Shown here in pieces: positions 12,501-23,561 of a stretch of 64,000 nucleotides of DNA. The stretch lies in contig CM060857.1 in assembly GCA_030737835.1 (NCBI GenBank), positions 1,531,702-1,595,701 on the forward strand. The letters run 5' to 3'. Every line of letters starts with the position of its first letter. Position 1 is the first letter of the stretch. Source of the stretch: Acorus gramineus (taxonomy: Eukaryota > Streptophyta > Magnoliopsida > Acorales > Acoraceae). The notes under the pieces were generated by a model. The model worked only from the letters and a program-made list of their open reading frames with translations, made no database searches and was not told the DNA's origin. The position numbers and the translations under genes are program-made.

Positions 12501-14365
12501 ACCGAACGAATCTCAATAATTAACGCAACACGAAACAAGGTTTCATTAATTACTTTTTAAATACGGATTAATACCTGATTAATTTGTTAACAAATAACTA
12601 TAAGAAAAGATGGCACTCAATGTCAGAAACACGTCTCAGATGCTGACGTAATCTGCAAAGTTTGACGGAGGGAAAATGATATTTGGAGGGGATTTATCAT
12701 CCTATTAATCCAGTTATTACTGCACTGCCATTTGATAGGTACAAGTTCATTCTCTTTATAATTCAATTAATAGATTGTGTAATTAAATATTATTTGTACT
12801 AATAATACGATATCTCACTAAATCCATACTCATATGCAAGCCTTCGAGCGACCCCATTTACTGTCAATCTCATTTTTCAAAAAACATTACACATTTTTCT
12901 ATTGAAGATGAAACAAGTATATATTGATATATAATAACATATTTTTTTTATTTAATGTAAAAAAAAACTTCATAAATGAGATTGTAATAATTTATGAATC
13001 TCATACATTATAATAGTGTAACATATATGACACTGTAAAACAAATTTAAATATATCAACACTTTTGACATAAACTTAAAAAGATCTATTTTGAAGAACCG
13101 ATATTTTTTTATCTAGATTTTAATTAGTCAGGATAACATGATCGAAATAAGACGATAGAGAATATGTCAGATTTAATAATTGTCATGACTCTAAATTCAT
13201 TTCCAATGATGATGATGGATGCCCAAAAGGATATGACTATATATTAAAAAAAAATTCAAACTCCTTTTGGGGTGGGGGACACTGTCACATGACATTAATT
13301 GAAAATAATAATTAATATTTCACATATTTTGTAAGTGATAATGTCGGATAAAATGTCACCTCTGATTTTAGAGTTATTGTACGTGCATTTTCGTAATCAA
13401 TTTTTTTAAATTTTAATTTTTAGTTTCAAATTTTAGCTTTTATGCTTTATAAATCAAAGATATTTTTTATAAAAAGTTCATTGTGATTATTTAAAAAAAA
13501 TAAATAATAGTAACTCTTTTAAAAGTTGTTTTTAACTTGTTTTTTTTTAGCAAAAATTTTTAACTAATTTTTTTCAAAAAGACTATTTCTTGCTTTGAAA
13601 ATAGAAAAACAATTTTAAAATCAAGATATAAGAAACAGATTTGAATCCGATCATTTAAAAAAAAGATCAAACAAAGGAATTATAACTTTTGAACTGGGAT
13701 AAACTAAACCATCCTAATGAGATTCTTTGTGATAAGCATTCATATAAAACCTTATGATTGATCGGCCAAGGTGAGTCACTCAAATAAACTATTTAAGATG
13801 AATTTATGATGAGAAATATATTTTTATTAGAACTATTTTGTGTCACCTATTTTACAGTTTTCTATTAATCGATGCATAAGAATCTCTGTAATTGTCATGC
13901 ATGTGATTCAGACTTCTTAATATGGTAGTCATTGCTTTCATAGGAACATTTGAGTTGGAGTATGACAGTGTAAGACAGAGGTTTGACAATTAATAATAAC
14001 TAAAAAAGAGCTAAAGTGGCTTATAATTATGTCAGAGAATAAACACATGATTTAAAAAGCGCATTGACCCTTCATTTAAGTGGGAGGTCATTGTGGAAAT
14101 CGATGTATAATTTATTTGGGGATGTACAGTTGAATATATAGTTTATGTTGTGTACTAACTACATAGTTGATCAATTTTTATGTTGTGTACCAGCTTCAGA
14201 TCCATGAGTTATGATTGATACTTGTGCAGTACTCTTGTTGTCTTGATTTGCTAGGATCACTTTGGATTTCAAATTATAATCTCTAGTTTTGATAATCATT
14301 TATAAGGTGGAATTCTTTCAGTCTATTGGAAAATTAATTATATATATATACAAAGGTTTGTTATA
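12501..14365. other. AT-rich intergenic spacer, nothing recognised
   Basis: No coding pattern, tRNA-like fold or paired repeat was recognised on either strand. Confidence 0.45.
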
Positions 14366-14580
14366 TGAAAGATCATAGATGTTTTATACGTGTCGGAAAC
14401 ATCTTAGAGAAACTGATTGCGTATGGTTAAAGAGTCATTATTATAATAATGATATTATTAGTTTCCTAGTTTTTTTAATTTTTTTTTTCTGATATTTTAG
14501 ATTTTCCTTTATGTATCTATAAATAGAGCCTTTGGCTCCTCTAATTCAATAACAAGAATTCTCTTTTCTTTATTCTAACA
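14366..14580 (+). repeat. Possible solo LTR of a copia-type retrotransposon
   Basis: The segment has the layout of a short plant LTR. An AT-rich upstream part is followed by a TATA box (CTATAAATAG near 14518), then GGCTCCTCTAATTCAATAA and an end in TTCTAACA at about 14573-14580. No primer-binding site follows and no internal region is present, so it would be a solo LTR. I could not find a target-site duplication, and the left border is a guess. Confidence 0.35.
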
Positions 14581-16490
14581 TGTACAAAGTCTATTTAGAA
14601 TTGCATAGTGAATAAGACATGCTACATGGTCGGCCTTGATCTTAGGTGAGTAAAGCGATCTCTTAGATAAACAATGATACATGTCGCATCTTTTACACCC
14701 TTTCACAACCACAATCAATTAATAATATCAGTCAAAAGGTTATGAATTATTATCAATCTCTTATTCACAATTCCTCTTTAATTTTTATTTAAGGTAAATA
14801 ACAACTAAAAAAAACTTATCTTTTATGATAGAAATAACAATAATGACAATATTCAAACAAGAAAAAGCCATTCATTCGAGCATATTTATTTTATATGCAT
14901 TGATAAATTAAAACATTGACAACCATAAATACCGAAGTCATATAAATTAAAAACTCAAACTATACTAAATTTATCCAAACATTAAAAAAAAAAAATCACA
15001 CAAAATCATATGCTTTTCTTTCAGAGGGGGGACCAAAGAAACAAACAGATCTTGGAAGGCATGTGTATATAGTTGCACGACCAGTTTCATCTACATTTGG
15101 CTTCTTATTTTTTTGATACATCTACATGTGGCTTTGGTTGTGCAAATAGTGAAAGGGGGTCCAGTCTGATGAGTCTGATTCACTACACACAAGAAGCTCA
15201 ATTTAAAACTATGTACATTTTATATGTATAAAAATAATAATTGAAGGAGGAAGGTACATTTAAATTTGGTGATGTGGATGCCACAACCCCTGCTCAGAAA
15301 GAGACTGATTAGGTGACACTAATTTTTTTGTCTCCAAATATGGTTGCTAATTATTGGATAAAGCTTAGTAATGAGTGGTGACATTTTTTGTCTAATATTT
15401 TTTTAAGGAAGAAATACATATATATGATGGGTGGATGAGGTTTCTGAAGAAGAATATTTGGGTATTGTTTTGGTTGCTGATGAGTCCAAAACTGAGTGGG
15501 TGCATCTCAAACAGTGGACAAGAGCAACAATTCAGACAAGCTAGCTGAACTGAGAGGATTTTTTTGATATTTTACCCACTAAAAAAATGACTTTTTTAAT
15601 AGCCCCAAAAAATTTAGGGCACTGATACACCGTATACATAGTATATGAAATCGCTTAACGTCACAATATTTAACGTCATAATATGCACTTTAATATCTTA
15701 ATTATTAAAAAAAAAAAGTGTGTGTGTATTCAATTAATATGAATATGAATTTATTTTTTTTTATAAAAAATGTATTTTATTAGTTCAGTATATATATTTA
15801 AAAAATAAAAATATGTACAAATGCAAATGAGATTACAGACAAGGTTCAACATAACATTATTTAATGATTTATGATTTTAAATGTCATCTCTTTAAAATAA
15901 AATTGATACAATAATATAGAGTAATGATGCGGTGCGGATACCATACCTTCCCTCACATATATCTAGGCTAAAAAATTATCTTATCTCATAGAAATATTAC
16001 AAAGAATATGCTTAAATCGAGGACATGGACTTTAGTGATTTGTTATGCCATAAACATTAGCTTTTTAGTGAGAGTATAAGAGAGTCAAGTTTCTCTCCAC
16101 ATGGTGGTGCACATGATTTCAACAATAATATATGAAACTTAAACTACCAACACTCTAAACTATCAACACTCTTATGTGATTGATGAAGAATAAACTATGA
16201 ATCACAGTCCATTAAACCAGTTCATAAGATTGTACAAACTCCCCCCCCCCCCCCCACACCATAGCACATGCTAGGTTCTCGGGTAATGAAGTACAAATTT
16301 GCGTAAGATAAATGTGTTATGGACTCTGTCTGGTATACAATTTTGCATGCAATTATGTATCTTCTAATGGAAAAACATATTTTGTTATAGATTTGATTTT
16401 GTAACAATAAAAAGATGTATACAATCCAATACACTTAAGACATACCCTTATTATAGGCGAGATAGATGTGACATTGATTTATATTGACTT
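14581..16490. other. AT-rich intergenic spacer; 15-base C run at its right
   Basis: No gene was recognised. A homopolymer of 15 C lies at 16241-16255. The remaining sequence is AT-rich with only short random open frames. Confidence 0.45.
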
Positions 16491-16494
16491 TTTT

Positions 16495-16745
16495 TTTAAA
16501 AAAAATACTCACACAAATTTATCTTTTTATTTTTAGGGTTTTTAAGAACTCCATGTTGGTAGGGTTTTAAATAGTCGTCCATCATGATCATAAAAATATA
16601 TTTTTTGTTACATATATATTCTTTAAAAAAATACTCACACAAATTTATCTTTTTATTTAGGGTTTTTAAGAACTCCATGTTGGTAGGGTTTTAAACAATC
16701 GTCTATCATGATGTTAAAAATATATTTTTTGTTACATAGATATTC
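16495..16745. repeat. Two-copy tandem repeat, period ~125 bp
   Basis: Unit 1 starts near 16495 and unit 2 near 16621. Both read AATACTCACACAAATTTATC, then AGAACTCCATGTTGGTAGGG, TCATGAT and ATATATTTTTTGTTACATA with few differences. The function is unknown; it looks like a local duplication. Confidence 0.85.
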
Positions 16746-17064
16746 TTAAAAAAAAAAGGAATATGAGAACATTAGAAGAATTATAACTCTACCTAGATCT
16801 CCCACTTGACATAGCCTTTATCCGTGATAGATTGATATTTTGGGTTAGATAGATTCTGTTTGGTTGCGTGTTTCTTAATTATTATGTTGATGGAACAATA
16901 GGCAAACGCTGTGAATTTTATTTCTAAAATTAGATGAATACTCAAAACATATAAAGAGAAAGTTCAGGATGAGTGATGGGTAGAGAATTGGAGAGATCTG
17001 TCAAAAAAAACCTCAATCCCTAAAAACCTCGATCCGACCTTACTCCTCAATACAAAGAGATGCG

Positions 17065-17086
17065 CCCCCCCCCCCCCCCCCCCCCC
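17065..17086. repeat. 22-base C homopolymer
   Basis: An uninterrupted run of 22 C, preceded by TGCG and followed by AAAG. It is one of several long G/C runs in the window (also at 4635, 16241, 47355 and 60756). Confidence 0.9.
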
Positions 17087-17579
17087 AAAGAAAAGCTCAC
17101 TCAGCTCCCCAAGCTCCCCCCCACAAATAACTCTCCATTGTTTAATGAAACCCATAACCATGTTCCAAACATGGTTAAAATACATTGGCGTCCCCCTAAA
17201 GATGAGATAGTTCCTAGATAACCATAATGCTTATGAAGTTACAAGGACAATGGATTACATTACATTTGCCTTCACACTTTGATCCCCCGGCTTACTCAAT
17301 ATCCTTCCCACCTCCCATAATTCATCAGGATTTACTATCACCTATTCGAATATAACTATCTAAGTTTATTCTTGCTAACCAAACTATTTTCCTGTTCTAC
17401 CTTATCTAACATCAACTCTATTCTGCATACAAGCCTTAAAGATTAAAAATAGACACAGTATATTTAACACGTTTACAATTATACTATATTTTACAAAATA
17501 CGTATTTATTTTTTCTAAAATATATATTTATTAGACTATATATATACTTTAAAATAAATAGAAAGGCCGCTCCAAGAAT

Positions 17580-17880
17580 TATTAATTGCCTTTAACGTGT
17601 AACAGTGAAAAGGCAAGCAAGCACAGGAAATGTGGATCGAAACGTGCGGCACGTGCGATTGAGGGGCCCACAATTCACTTTAAATGTGGGCCTCGCAAGT
17701 GGGGTCCACTTCTCTTCCCCGGGGAATTGGGCCTCACGCACGTGACAGTTGGGGAGTACCCAATGGACGGTCACCCTGCTCGCACACGTCAGAACACGTT
17801 GATGGATGACACGTGGACCGTCTGGATAAGGGCATGCAAGGGAAGGCCCATGTGAGCCAGTGAGGGTACTGTTTGGATAA
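17580..17880. promoter_or_regulatory. G-box and site-II-rich GC island, gene not identified
   Basis: Three CACGTG cores (17650-17655, 17739-17744, 17810-17815), two further ACGT cores near 17786 and 17796, and several GGGCC(C/T)/GGCCCA motifs lie within about 200 bp. This density is typical of plant promoters controlled by bZIP/bHLH and TCP-type factors. Open frames cross it on both strands, but neither resembles a known protein. No coding gene follows within several kilobases on either side, so it may drive an unrecognised non-coding transcript or be a promoter relic. Confidence 0.35.
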
Positions 17881-20357
17881 GGATGGGACCACCTTTCGGT
17901 ACTGCTAGGTTCATGACATTATTACTATTTTTTTTAATTGTTAGACATGGCATTCATTCACGTACCTGGCACATCACATAGAAAACAAGATCATATTTTA
18001 TCTAAAAATTAAATACCCTTATTATGTACGTTACAGTCTTTTATTAGCTACCACTAAATTTTTTTTGTCTTTGACACTATAAATATCATCTCATAGAAAA
18101 TGATACACCTAGTTGTGGATGTAGCCTCTAATCGTTTTAATGATTTTATTAAAGTATATATTGGTTAATTAAATTACATTTTGTTACAAAAAGAAAATTA
18201 TATATCATGAATAAATGATTATATTTTTTTTAAATATAATATAAAATTTAATTTTTATTTATTGTATTAACAGAATAAATACTACACTTAGACTATATGC
18301 TAAACTATGGAGGTGAAGGTGGTTGAGAAGTCATTTTTAAACTATAAAAACGACATACAAAACAGATTGAATGTATCAATGCACGTATTATATATATATA
18401 TATAATCTATTGAAACATATTTTTATAAAAATTAAAATATATGCCTTAATAAATTACATATAAAAAAAGTTAATATTATTTATTGTATTTAATAATGAAG
18501 AAAGGAAAGCATTTGTGTTTGGGTGTCGTTTTGTGAACAAATTGGTCTTTAGTAAACCATCCGCCAACTCACAAGTTATGGCCTTGTATTGGAACTTGGA
18601 AGGCTTTATATGTTTTGTTTTTGTTAATATTAATATATATATATTTGAAGCGCCCATGGTATTTGTTAGGTTTACAATATCTTGTATCAAAGTATGTATT
18701 TGTTACTTTATTAATATATCTTTTTGGTTTATTTAATTGTCTTCAACGGGGAATCCTAATTTTAAATAGTTTCGGTGAAGGAACATGATTTTACATGGGA
18801 AGTGGAGTGATATAAAATTATAAAATTTAGCATATTATAATATTTATGAACTTAATCACTTTTATAATATGAACTACTTTTATCATTTGCTTGTCAAATA
18901 TTAAGTGATCTTTAGTGAACTATGATCTATTTTTATTAATTAATTATGTAAAATATTTATTCTTTATATATTGTGTAAAAAGATGGTATCTTAATTCATC
19001 TAATAATTGTTTTGGAATTAAAAATCATATTTTGAAAACTTATTCCCGACCTTTTTTTTCTTTCCAATTAGTTTAGAATACAATTTTTACTCTTGTCCTG
19101 TGATTATATGAATGGAGAGCATACTACATGTAACAATTGTATGTGAGGAGTATTTCTGCGTGTCATCCATCCATCCATCCGTTGTCAATCAATCATATCA
19201 CACAACGGTGGATGGCGCTCCTTTGGTAAGGGATCTTATTGATTCTCTAACCCAATTAAGAGTGAATGAAATTAGAGGATCTATTAGGTAATTAAACTGT
19301 ATTTTGTTCTCCTCTAGCTTAGAGGGTACACCAAAAAAAAATGGTAGGCGTGCCCTTCAATCATAATGGAAAAGTTTATCCATGTTAATAATATTCTTGT
19401 TCATGTTAATAATACTAACCTTTTTGTTTTTTACCATAAAGTTAATAGTGGAGTTGATTTTACTAAACTCTTTACATCCATACCACTTTGAAATGGAGTC
19501 TGGATCCAGTCAAGAGTGACTTCAATCAATCTGGTCAGTATCAAACTACATAGGCACATAATCTATTTAATCGAACTGCATAACTAATTATTAGGTACAA
19601 GTGTCACTCTCCTATTGAATCCAGTCAAGTATGGGTTTGATTAATACCATATCCAATATGAGAGTGATATATATATATCCAACAATTAACTATGCAGTTT
19701 GATCTATATGTTCGATTCACAAGATGTGCAATTCGATACTGACTGAACTAATCAAAATCAATCCTGACTAGATCCGGACTCCTTGAAATGCACACTTAAT
19801 CATTTGCAATGCAAAACCATTTGGTCCCCAATAGGTCCCCATGAGTTTGCTTGTTTTGCTTCTCAATATGTTCTATCGAACGCATGTGTTGTCTAACTCA
19901 TTTGTATCATGTGCACCACCACATGCGCCATATTATTAATATTAGGTATGGGAGATAGGTCAAGCTAAGTAGGTGAGGGAAAATTTAATTTTTTATTTTT
20001 ATTTTTATTAGAAAGTTTTTTTTTTCTTCTTTTATCAGCAGGTGGCAAGACTCAAATTCAAATTCCCTCACTAAAGAGAGGTACCTCTATCATTCTATCA
20101 ATAGGAGATTCAGTAGGTGGGGGGGAGGGGGAATTGAGTGGGTTGGAAACCTTTTTATATTAAGGAAAATATTGGATACAACTGCTTGTAGTCCACACCT
20201 GTTTTAATTATTTTTTCAAAAAAAATAATTTATTTTTTTTTAACAAATTTATGTTTCTATGTTGAGAATTATCCTCGGGCATGTTTGAGTGTTGTATCCA
20301 TTTTCTAACAAAGTCTTTATGCTTCTCTATAAGATTCTCAAACTTGTGTTGCTAATT
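17881..20357. other. AT-rich intergenic spacer, nothing recognised
   Basis: Contains short microsatellites such as (AT)n near 18391 and (CATC)n near 19165. No gene, RNA or paired transposon end was recognised. Confidence 0.45.
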
Positions 20358-20580
20358 AAGGCCCCGTTTGGGAGGGTGTTTGCCTCGCTTTTGCGTTGGC
20401 GAACACCAATCGACGCGGACTCACAAACAAACAACACCCAACAATGTCTGCGTTTGCATTCAATTTGTGCATTTTATGTGTATTTTCGCCAATTTCTCAA
20501 AAGCATTAAAACAACGCTTTCTCCGACGTAGCCCACTTTCCCTGACACGACGGCTCCTATGGCGCTCCCAAATAGAGCTT
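20358..20580. mobile_element. Short MITE with GGCCCCGTTTGGG-type ends
   Basis: The left end reads AAGGCCCCGTTTGGGAGG. The right end, reverse-complemented, reads AAGCTCTATTTGGGAGC, so the ends pair imperfectly over about 17 bp. The size, about 220 bp, fits a miniature inverted-repeat element. No clear duplication flanks it, so the superfamily is uncertain. Confidence 0.45.
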
Positions 20581-20640
20581 GAGCCTCTTATACTTTGCTT
20601 CAACTTTTTCAATAGCTTTTCAGGGTAGAGTCTTGTCTCA

Positions 20641-20871
20641 AAGTGCATTTGGTTGCGTAATTGCAAAACTGATTATGTAGGAATCTAGGTTTCAAAACTG
20701 ATTCTGTAGAAAGCACACATCCCCTAGCTTTTGGAAATCAAAGCTTTTGGGCACTATTTGCCTTAAATATGTGTGCATGAGCTGCTACAGTAAAACTGTT
20801 TAGTTGCTCTATTGCAAACGCAGTTTCCTACAATCGCAAACGCTACGCAATCGCACAACCAAACGCACTAT
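20641..20871. mobile_element. MITE with TGCGTTTGGTTGCG-type ends, copy 1
   Basis: The left end AAGTGCATTTGGTTGCG pairs with the reverse complement of the right end, TAGTGCGTTTGGTTGTG. The interior shares ATTGCAAAACTGATT, TCTAGGTTT and AGCTTTTGG with the element at about 43.26-43.49 kb read in the opposite orientation. They are therefore two members of one family. The element is about 230 bp and has no coding content. Confidence 0.65.
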
Positions 20872-21225
20872 GATTTATTTAATATGAAGACAATTTTTTT
20901 TCCTCCACGATTGGAATGAATTGAATGCATGTTTTTATATTTTTCAAAAACCTAATGTATAATAGATTAGGAAAAACACAAGGAGTGCAAGAATGGCTGC
21001 ACATGAATGACTGTGTACATATTTGTTAAAGCTTATAAGTTGGGGATTTAGCTTTTAGCTTAAAAAAACTATCATTGCATGTTTATTTAAACTTATTTAA
21101 GTTATAAACAACATTAAAATGTCATAATCTGTAAACTGGGAAACATATGTTTTTGATATTATAGCTTATAAAATTTAAATTTTTTTTTTTAGATACTTTG
21201 TGCCTTTATTTTTTTTTTTTAATAA

Positions 21226-21743
21226 GGGAAAAATCCATAAAACCCTGAAATCTGTCTGAACCACTTTTCTAAAAATCCATATAACCCCCTGAAAATACAT
21301 AATAAATCCAAATAACCCCCTGAATAAATTTTTTGTTAATAGATGATGAATATTTTGAGCATATTTTGTTTACTTAACCCTGACTGAAAACACGATATAC
21401 TAAAAATTCACTACAATAGGTTAAAAATGCAAAAATTCTTATGAAAATGACGATTTTACCTATTCTGGATATATTATAAAACTTAATCCGGATGAGTAAT
21501 ATCGTTATTTACATAATATATTTTGTATTTTTAACACATTGTAGTTTTTTTGATATACTGTATTTTCTACCAAGGTTAACCAAACATAATATTTACAAAA
21601 TATTTATAATCTGTAAACATAAATTTTTTTCAGGGGGTTATTTGGGTTTACTAGGTGTTTTCAGGGGTTATATGGATTTTAAGAAAAGTCAGGCGGTTAT
21701 ATGGATTTCAGTCAGTTTACAAGGGGTTATATGGATTTTCCCC
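21226..21743. mobile_element. MULE-like non-autonomous element with 9-bp TSD
   Basis: Long inverted termini of about 100 bp are present: GGGAAAAATCCATA on the left and, reverse-complemented, GGGGAAAATCCATATAACCCC on the right. Each arm repeats an AATCCATATAACCCC-like word several times. The flanking nonamers TTTTAATAA at 21217-21225 and 21744-21752 are identical, and a 9-bp duplication with long termini is the hallmark of Mutator-like elements. The interior is AT-rich without a transposase frame. Confidence 0.75.
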
Positions 21744-21752
21744 TTTTAATAA

Positions 21753-23561
21753 TAATGTATATCTATTTTTTTACTATTACCCCATGAATCAGCAAACCTC
21801 CTTCCATCTTCTCAATTATTTTGCTATTACGAATAATACATTATTAATTTTTTAAAAATAATTACATTTGTCACTCATTTTATTAAAATTCTACAAATAT
21901 AATATTTGAAAAATATTGTAGTGAATTTGAACTATTATATATGTTAAGATGTTTCTTTTAAATATTTATAAAATTAATTTTATATTTAAAAATCAATTTA
22001 TTTTATCAAACATAAATCAATTTTTCACTTCTACAGTGGAGAGGTATTTTTTAGTTTTTGACAGTTGTACACAAAAAAGTTGTTTTACAACTTATTAAAT
22101 AACCATTCATTGTTGCTTATTTTCTTCTTTTAAACAGTTACAACAAACATGTCTACTACGAAAAGTTATAATCTATAAATTTAAACCGTAACAAACATGG
22201 CTTGTATCAATTTGAACATCATCCCCCATAAGAGGTTGCATTGCATCCAAGCCCAAAATTTGGCCTCATCTAATTGAGGTCCCTATGTGGAACTTATGGT
22301 TCAACGGGAAAATGATACATCCACACTCTAATGCAGCCCCAATTGCAATCCAAATCTGTTTATTTTTTATTTTTTAAATCATACACTTTTCGAATGAATA
22401 ACATGTTATTATATAAAATGAAATACATACTATATATTATATTTTATTTCAAGTTAAAAAAATGATAAATTTCTTACGTCATATATGATAGAACCCCATA
22501 CACTACTATAACACAATATATACTATATATTATCATAACATATACGATTACAAAACAAACTGAGTGTATTAGTGCTCGATTCAACGACCCACGGCACTAT
22601 TATCTGAATCATCACTCTAACAGGCTTAATTTTTTAGGCCCAAAGGCCCTGCCATCTCAATTCTCAATGTCGTGTCCCTAACATTTTATTCTGAGTGCAG
22701 GTACATTTAAAGTCTGTTTTATAATCTCATTTATAATTATTAATATAATGTATAAAATCATCTAATACACATATATACTCCACTATCTCACTATGCATCC
22801 AATTCATAAGAACAAATATATATTTTATCTTTTATAAAAAAAAATTTATAATTCATTAGCTAAATATATATATACTTAGAAAAAAGAACTTGATCATTTT
22901 TGCAATCACCGGTACAGTTCTCGCCTTCATCGGTGAAATGTAAAACATATGCATTACATCATTTTTTTTTGGATAAAAATATAACGTAAAAATCACATGA
23001 AATATTGTAGTGAGAACTAAGATATGGATAATGTTGAGAACAATCTCACCCATTCCGATTTTTTTAGGACTTGACCTAGTTTTGAATATTCTCGACATTA
23101 ATATCCATTTCAATAATTCAAAACAATGGTACAAAAAACCGTAGAGGCTGATAATTGCATAGGATCATTTAAAATCACAGAAAAAGTCATTTTTCATGTC
23201 ATAGAATGAATGAAAGTGGGACAACAAAGACCATAAAGAGCCATTTATGTTGGGGAAACACAAAAATCCCCTCCCCCCTCTTTCAGGGAAGCTCACATTT
23301 ACATATGTTCAAAATTTGTGATCCTTACAAATATCCAACATTTTATTCTCACAGAGGCATTGGATATCACACATGTAGCACATGCATTTCGGCTATTTGT
23401 GTGGTTATTTAAGAGAGTAAATGAATGAAAACATATTATAGTATAGTCCTCAAAAAATGAACACCAAAACTGCAATATTAGACCTATAAAATATGGAGTA
23501 AAAATAGAAGCAAATGCTCACAAAACAATGCTAGAGGTCATGGTGACAAATGCACATAACC
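21753..23561. other. AT-rich spacer between the MULE and the NDB gene
   Basis: No gene was recognised. The right-hand part must include the 3'UTR of the minus-strand NDB gene, whose stop codon is at 23564-23562. Confidence 0.45.

Noticed and set aside
14366..14700. Full retrotransposon behind the LTR-like segment
   Set aside because: No primer-binding site, gag or pol sequence follows, so only a possible solo LTR was kept.
17586..17855. 89-codon open frame across the GC island
   Set aside because: It overlaps an antisense frame of similar length and shows no family resemblance. High GC explains the lack of stops.
20035..20100. Possible tRNA-derived B-box (TTTGAATTTGAGTC on the minus strand)
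   Set aside because: No cloverleaf and no A box at the right distance.
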